Shown here one piece after another: positions 59,826-64,000 of a stretch of DNA of 64,000 bases. The position numbers and the translations under genes are program-made. The stretch is from Ancylobacter koreensis (GTDB taxonomy: Bacteria; Pseudomonadota; Alphaproteobacteria; Rhizobiales; Xanthobacteraceae), in NCBI RefSeq assembly GCF_023016525.1, contig NZ_JALKCG010000002.1:376001-440000 (forward strand), read 5' to 3'. The notes under the pieces are model-generated. The model was given only the letters and a program-made list of their open reading frames with translations. It was not told the DNA's origin and ran no database searches. Positions within the stretch are counted from its first letter, which is position 1, and every line of letters begins with the position of its first letter.

Positions 59826-60153
59826 TTTGCCCGTCGGACGGTGTTGAGGCACCTCCGTCTTCGTCTGTCGGATCAGGCCTTGGCTATAGCAATTCGAATG
59901 TAATCGGTCCGGCAGGGCAGGCTACGCAAGGGCAGAGCGTCCCCGCCCCGTCGCCTCGCTCCGTTGTATCGATGGCAAACCTGCAGTTTCCATTCCTCAG
60001 CGTTCCTGATTGACATCTGTCATATGAGTTTCATCTGACGTAAGGGAGAGGCTTTGTGGCGAAACGATAACTATTTGCCACAATCGGTATATCGAGCCGA
60101 AAAGGAGCGGAGACTTGCACCTTACCGAGAGATGAAAGAGTCATAAAACCCAA
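59826..60153. other. Leader region before the second OxlT gene
   Basis: It contains TTGACA at 60011 with no good -10, an inverted repeat TTGTGGC...GCCACAA around 60054-60083, and the half-site CGGTAT at 60084. No gene is seen. A short minus-strand frame at 60031-60237 has no supporting feature. Confidence 0.4.
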
Positions 60154-60182
60154 TTGGCATACATAATATTGTCGATTATGAT
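60154..60182 (+). promoter_or_regulatory. Promoter of the second OxlT gene
   Basis: TTGGCA at 60154 and TATGAT at 60177 are separated by exactly 17 bases. The -35 overlaps TGGCAT-ACATA-ATATTG, a half match to the operator-like sites of the island. The leader from here to the start codon is about 235 bases, GC-rich and without a clear gene. Confidence 0.6.
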
Positions 60183-60419
60183 CCGGGCTCAGCGGGTCGG
60201 TTCCGCAACCCTGCGTCAGTGCCGGATCGAACGACACGGAAGGGGCGGAGGGGGCGGGAACCGCACAACCTATTTGGAAGCAAATTGCCGCCTCAGCGGC
60301 CGCCGGGGAGCGTGAGCTTCGCGGCCAACCAAAAGCCGGCGCCCGCCCGCAAGGGCCGGAGCGACCGCAACAAAAAGCCGATCCGCGGCGACAATCGATT
60401 TGGGAGAGGAGATCGCCCC

Positions 60420-61742
60420 TTGAATACGTCCAAGACCCTTGCGGCCGCCGGGCCGGGTCAAGATTTCTCGGAAAGCCGCCGCTGGGTGCAGCTGATCGTC
60501 GGCGTGGTCTGCATGGTCGCCACGGCGAACATCCAGTACGCCTGGACGCTGTTCGTGCCCGAAATCCAGAAGACCTTCGGCTGGGAGCGCGCCGCGATCC
60601 AGGTCGCCTTCACGCTGTTCGTGCTGGTGCAGACCTGGCTGGCGCCGATTGAAGGCTACTTCATCGACAAGTTCGGCCCGCGCATCATGGTCGCCTTCGG
60701 CGCCATCTGCATCGCGCTCGCCTGGGTGCTCAACTCGCAGGCCACCACCCTGACCGGCTTCTATGTCGGCGCGGCGGTCGGCGGCGTGGGCGTCGGCTGC
60801 ATTTACGCCACCTGCATCAACAACGCGCTGAAGTGGTTCCCGGACCGTCGCGGCCTCGCCGTCGGCCTGACCGCGGGCGGCTACGGCGCCGGCTCGGCCG
60901 CCACGATCCTGCCGATCGCCTCGATGATCGAGACCTCGGGCTTCCAGGAGACCTTCTTCTTCTTCGGCCTGCTGCAGGGCGGCCTCGCCTTCATCGCGGC
61001 GTGGTTCCTGCGTTCGCCCAAGAAGGGCGAGGTGAAGGCTTCCGAGAAGCTCAACCAGACCCGCCGCGACTACACGCTGAAGGAAGCGCTGAACACCAAG
61101 CTGTTCTGGCTGATGCTGCTCATGTTCACCTGCGTGGTGACCGGCGGCATGATGGCGGTCGCCCAGCTCGGCGTCATCGCGCAGGACCTCGGCGTCAAGG
61201 AGTTCAAGGTCGACCTGCACTTCTTCGTCATGGCCGCCCTGCCGCTCGCCCTGATGCTGGACCGCATCATGAACGGCATCTCCCGCCCGCTGTTCGGCTG
61301 GATCTCCGACCATATCGGCCGTGAGAAGACCATGGTGATCGCCTTCTCGCTGGAAGGCATCGGCATCATCGCGCTCGGCTATTTCGGCCACAATCCGTGG
61401 GCGTTCCTCATCCTCTCGGGCGTGGTGTTCCTGGCCTGGGGCGAAGTCTACTCGCTGTTCTCGGCGCTGGCGGGCGATGCCTTCGGCACCAAGCACATCG
61501 GCAAGATCTATGGCGTGCTCTACACCGCCAAGGGTATCGGCGCGCTGTTCGTCCCGGTCGGCAACCTGCTGATGGAAGCGACCGGCACCTGGTCGACCGT
61601 GCTCTACACCGTCGCCGCCATGGACCTGTTCGCCGCCTTCCTGGCGATCACCCTGCTGCCGCGCACCCTCAAGGCGCATGTCGCGCAGTCGTCCATCGCC
61701 GGCTCCGCGCCCGACAAGGGCACCGCCTCGGCGCATGCCTGA
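60420..61742 (+). CDS. OxlT-like oxalate/formate antiporter, second copy
   Basis: Major facilitator protein of 440 residues and 12 transmembrane segments. Arg in IMNGISRPLFGWISD and Lys in VLYTAKGIGAL match the OxlT substrate residues. It is similar to the first copy but distinct in the N-terminus and in the cytoplasmic loop. A TTG start at 60420 is proposed because GGAGAGGAG lies nine bases upstream and the homologous region begins soon after; an in-frame ATG far upstream would add 67 basic residues. A terminator with a TTCG loop follows. Confidence 0.87.
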   Translation: MNTSKTLAAAGPGQDFSESRRWVQLIVGVVCMVATANIQYAWTLFVPEIQKTFGWERAAIQVAFTLFVLVQTWLAPIEGYFIDKFGPRIMVAFGAICIALAWVLNSQATTLTGFYVGAAVGGVGVGCIYATCINNALKWFPDRRGLAVGLTAGGYGAGSAATILPIASMIETSGFQETFFFFGLLQGGLAFIAAWFLRSPKKGEVKASEKLNQTRRDYTLKEALNTKLFWLMLLMFTCVVTGGMMAVAQLGVIAQDLGVKEFKVDLHFFVMAALPLALMLDRIMNGISRPLFGWISDHIGREKTMVIAFSLEGIGIIALGYFGHNPWAFLILSGVVFLAWGEVYSLFSALAGDAFGTKHIGKIYGVLYTAKGIGALFVPVGNLLMEATGTWSTVLYTVAAMDLFAAFLAITLLPRTLKAHVAQSSIAGSAPDKGTASAHA

Positions 61743-61780
61743 CCGCTCCGGCGGCCTTGCGCCGCCGGCTCACCTTCTCA

Positions 61781-61806
61781 AGAGGGCCCTTCGGGGCCCT
61801 CTTTTC
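61781..61806 (+). terminator. Intrinsic terminator of the second OxlT gene
   Basis: AGAGGGCCC and GGGCCCTCT close on a TTCG tetraloop and run into TTTC. Confidence 0.85.
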
Positions 61807-61826
61807 GTTTGGGAACGCTCGACGGG

Positions 61827-62264
61827 CTACGCTTCCGGCGGCATGGCGAGGGCGAGGTCGGCGAGATAGGCGACCTTGACGCTGGCGCCGGCGCCGAGCC
61901 GGGCGATGCCGGCGCGGTCGAACCACGCCGCCTCCAGCGCATCGTCCGCCGCCACCGCCGCGCCGGAGCGCCAGCGGCAGAGCACGGCGATCATCGCGAA
62001 ATGATGGGCGAGCGTGCCCTCGGCGTCGTGCTGGATGAAGTCGAGCACGGTAATGAGGCGTGGTGCGTCGGCGGTGAGGCCGGTCTCCTCGTTCAGCTCG
62101 CGCAGCGCCGCGTCGAGATAGGCCTCACCCGGCTCCACCCGCCCGCCGGGAAAGCCCCAAAGCCCCTGATCGGGCGGGTTGGCGCGGCGCACCAGCAGCA
62201 CCGAGCCCCCGCGCCGGACGACGGAGAGGACGGCCGGGACGGGACGTACGGGAGAGGGGGACAT
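61827..62264 (-). CDS. Nudix hydrolase
   Basis: Protein of 145 residues with a full Nudix box, GRVEPGEAYLDAALRELNEE followed by TGL, near residues 43-65. The family cleaves nucleoside diphosphates linked to another moiety. The start MSPSPVRPVPA has AAGGA ten bases upstream; a longer frame adds 22 residues. It lies 67 bases downstream of thiC on the same strand. Some small Nudix proteins act on thiamine-pathway diphosphates, but that link is only positional here. Confidence 0.85.
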   Translation of the reverse strand: MSPSPVRPVPAVLSVVRRGGSVLLVRRANPPDQGLWGFPGGRVEPGEAYLDAALRELNEETGLTADAPRLITVLDFIQHDAEGTLAHHFAMIAVLCRWRSGAAVAADDALEAAWFDRAGIARLGAGASVKVAYLADLALAMPPEA

Positions 62265-62331
62265 GTCGGGCGATTCCTTCGGGGCGGGGAGGGCCGGCCG
62301 GGAGAGGCTCCCGGCCGGCACCGGCACCACG

Positions 62332-64000
<1,669 letters not shown>

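Noticed and set aside
60031-60237. 68-residue minus-strand frame before the second OxlT gene
   Set aside because: No ribosome-binding site, no domain and no supporting context; it overlaps the promoter region.

Overview
The window is very GC-rich, densely packed chromosomal DNA from an alphaproteobacterium. Heterotetrameric sarcosine oxidase genes in the order soxB-soxD-soxA-soxG, a serC-serA pair with a leader of the alphaproteobacterial serC type, a CtrA-type box and the oxalate and glyoxylate genes fit the Hyphomicrobiales. A member of the Xanthobacteraceae (Ancylobacter, Starkeya or Xanthobacter type) is my best guess, from gene content and not from a database search. I see no rRNA, tRNA, CRISPR array, insertion sequence, phage or plasmid gene.

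Region 1 (about 1-26 kb) is a nearly complete choline and glycine betaine catabolic island. betB (cut by the left edge) and betA oxidise choline to betaine. gbcA-gbcB demethylate betaine to dimethylglycine. dgcA-dgcB with a dedicated etfA-etfB pair demethylate dimethylglycine to sarcosine. soxB-D-A-G oxidise sarcosine to glycine, and sdaA deaminates serine to pyruvate. Two GlxA/AraC-family regulators lie inside. A flavin monooxygenase plus cupin pair, a DUF1275 membrane protein and a PAP2 phosphatase are passengers whose role here is unclear.

Region 2 (26-40.4 kb) is mostly housekeeping: a DUF533 protein, an outer-membrane barrel protein behind a CtrA-type box, a glycosyltransferase, serC and serA, a KDPG aldolase, a PuuE-type allantoinase fused by ATGA overlap to an MliC-type lysozyme inhibitor, a small ion channel, a GNAT protein, an EamA transporter, a two-domain VOC dioxygenase, purA and a conserved membrane-anchored protein.

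Region 3 (40.4-61.8 kb) is an oxalate and glyoxylate island around sucCD. gcl-hyi-glxR convert glyoxylate to glycerate, with an IclR regulator divergent from gcl. A GntR regulator, oxc, two frc paralogues and a PAS protein form one minus-strand operon for oxalate breakdown through oxalyl-CoA. A second GntR regulator and two OxlT-like carriers follow. A panE-FAH pair and a 42-residue membrane protein lie beside these. An inverted repeat with half-sites TGGCAT and ATACCA recurs, with identical half-sites, in front of the first GntR gene, of panE-FAH and of the small membrane protein. This suggests one regulon that includes genes not normally assigned to oxalate use, and is the most interesting observation here.

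Region 4 (61.8-64 kb) holds a Nudix hydrolase and thiC, whose 5' end runs off the right edge. Long open frames antisense to real genes are GC-driven shadows and are not annotated.
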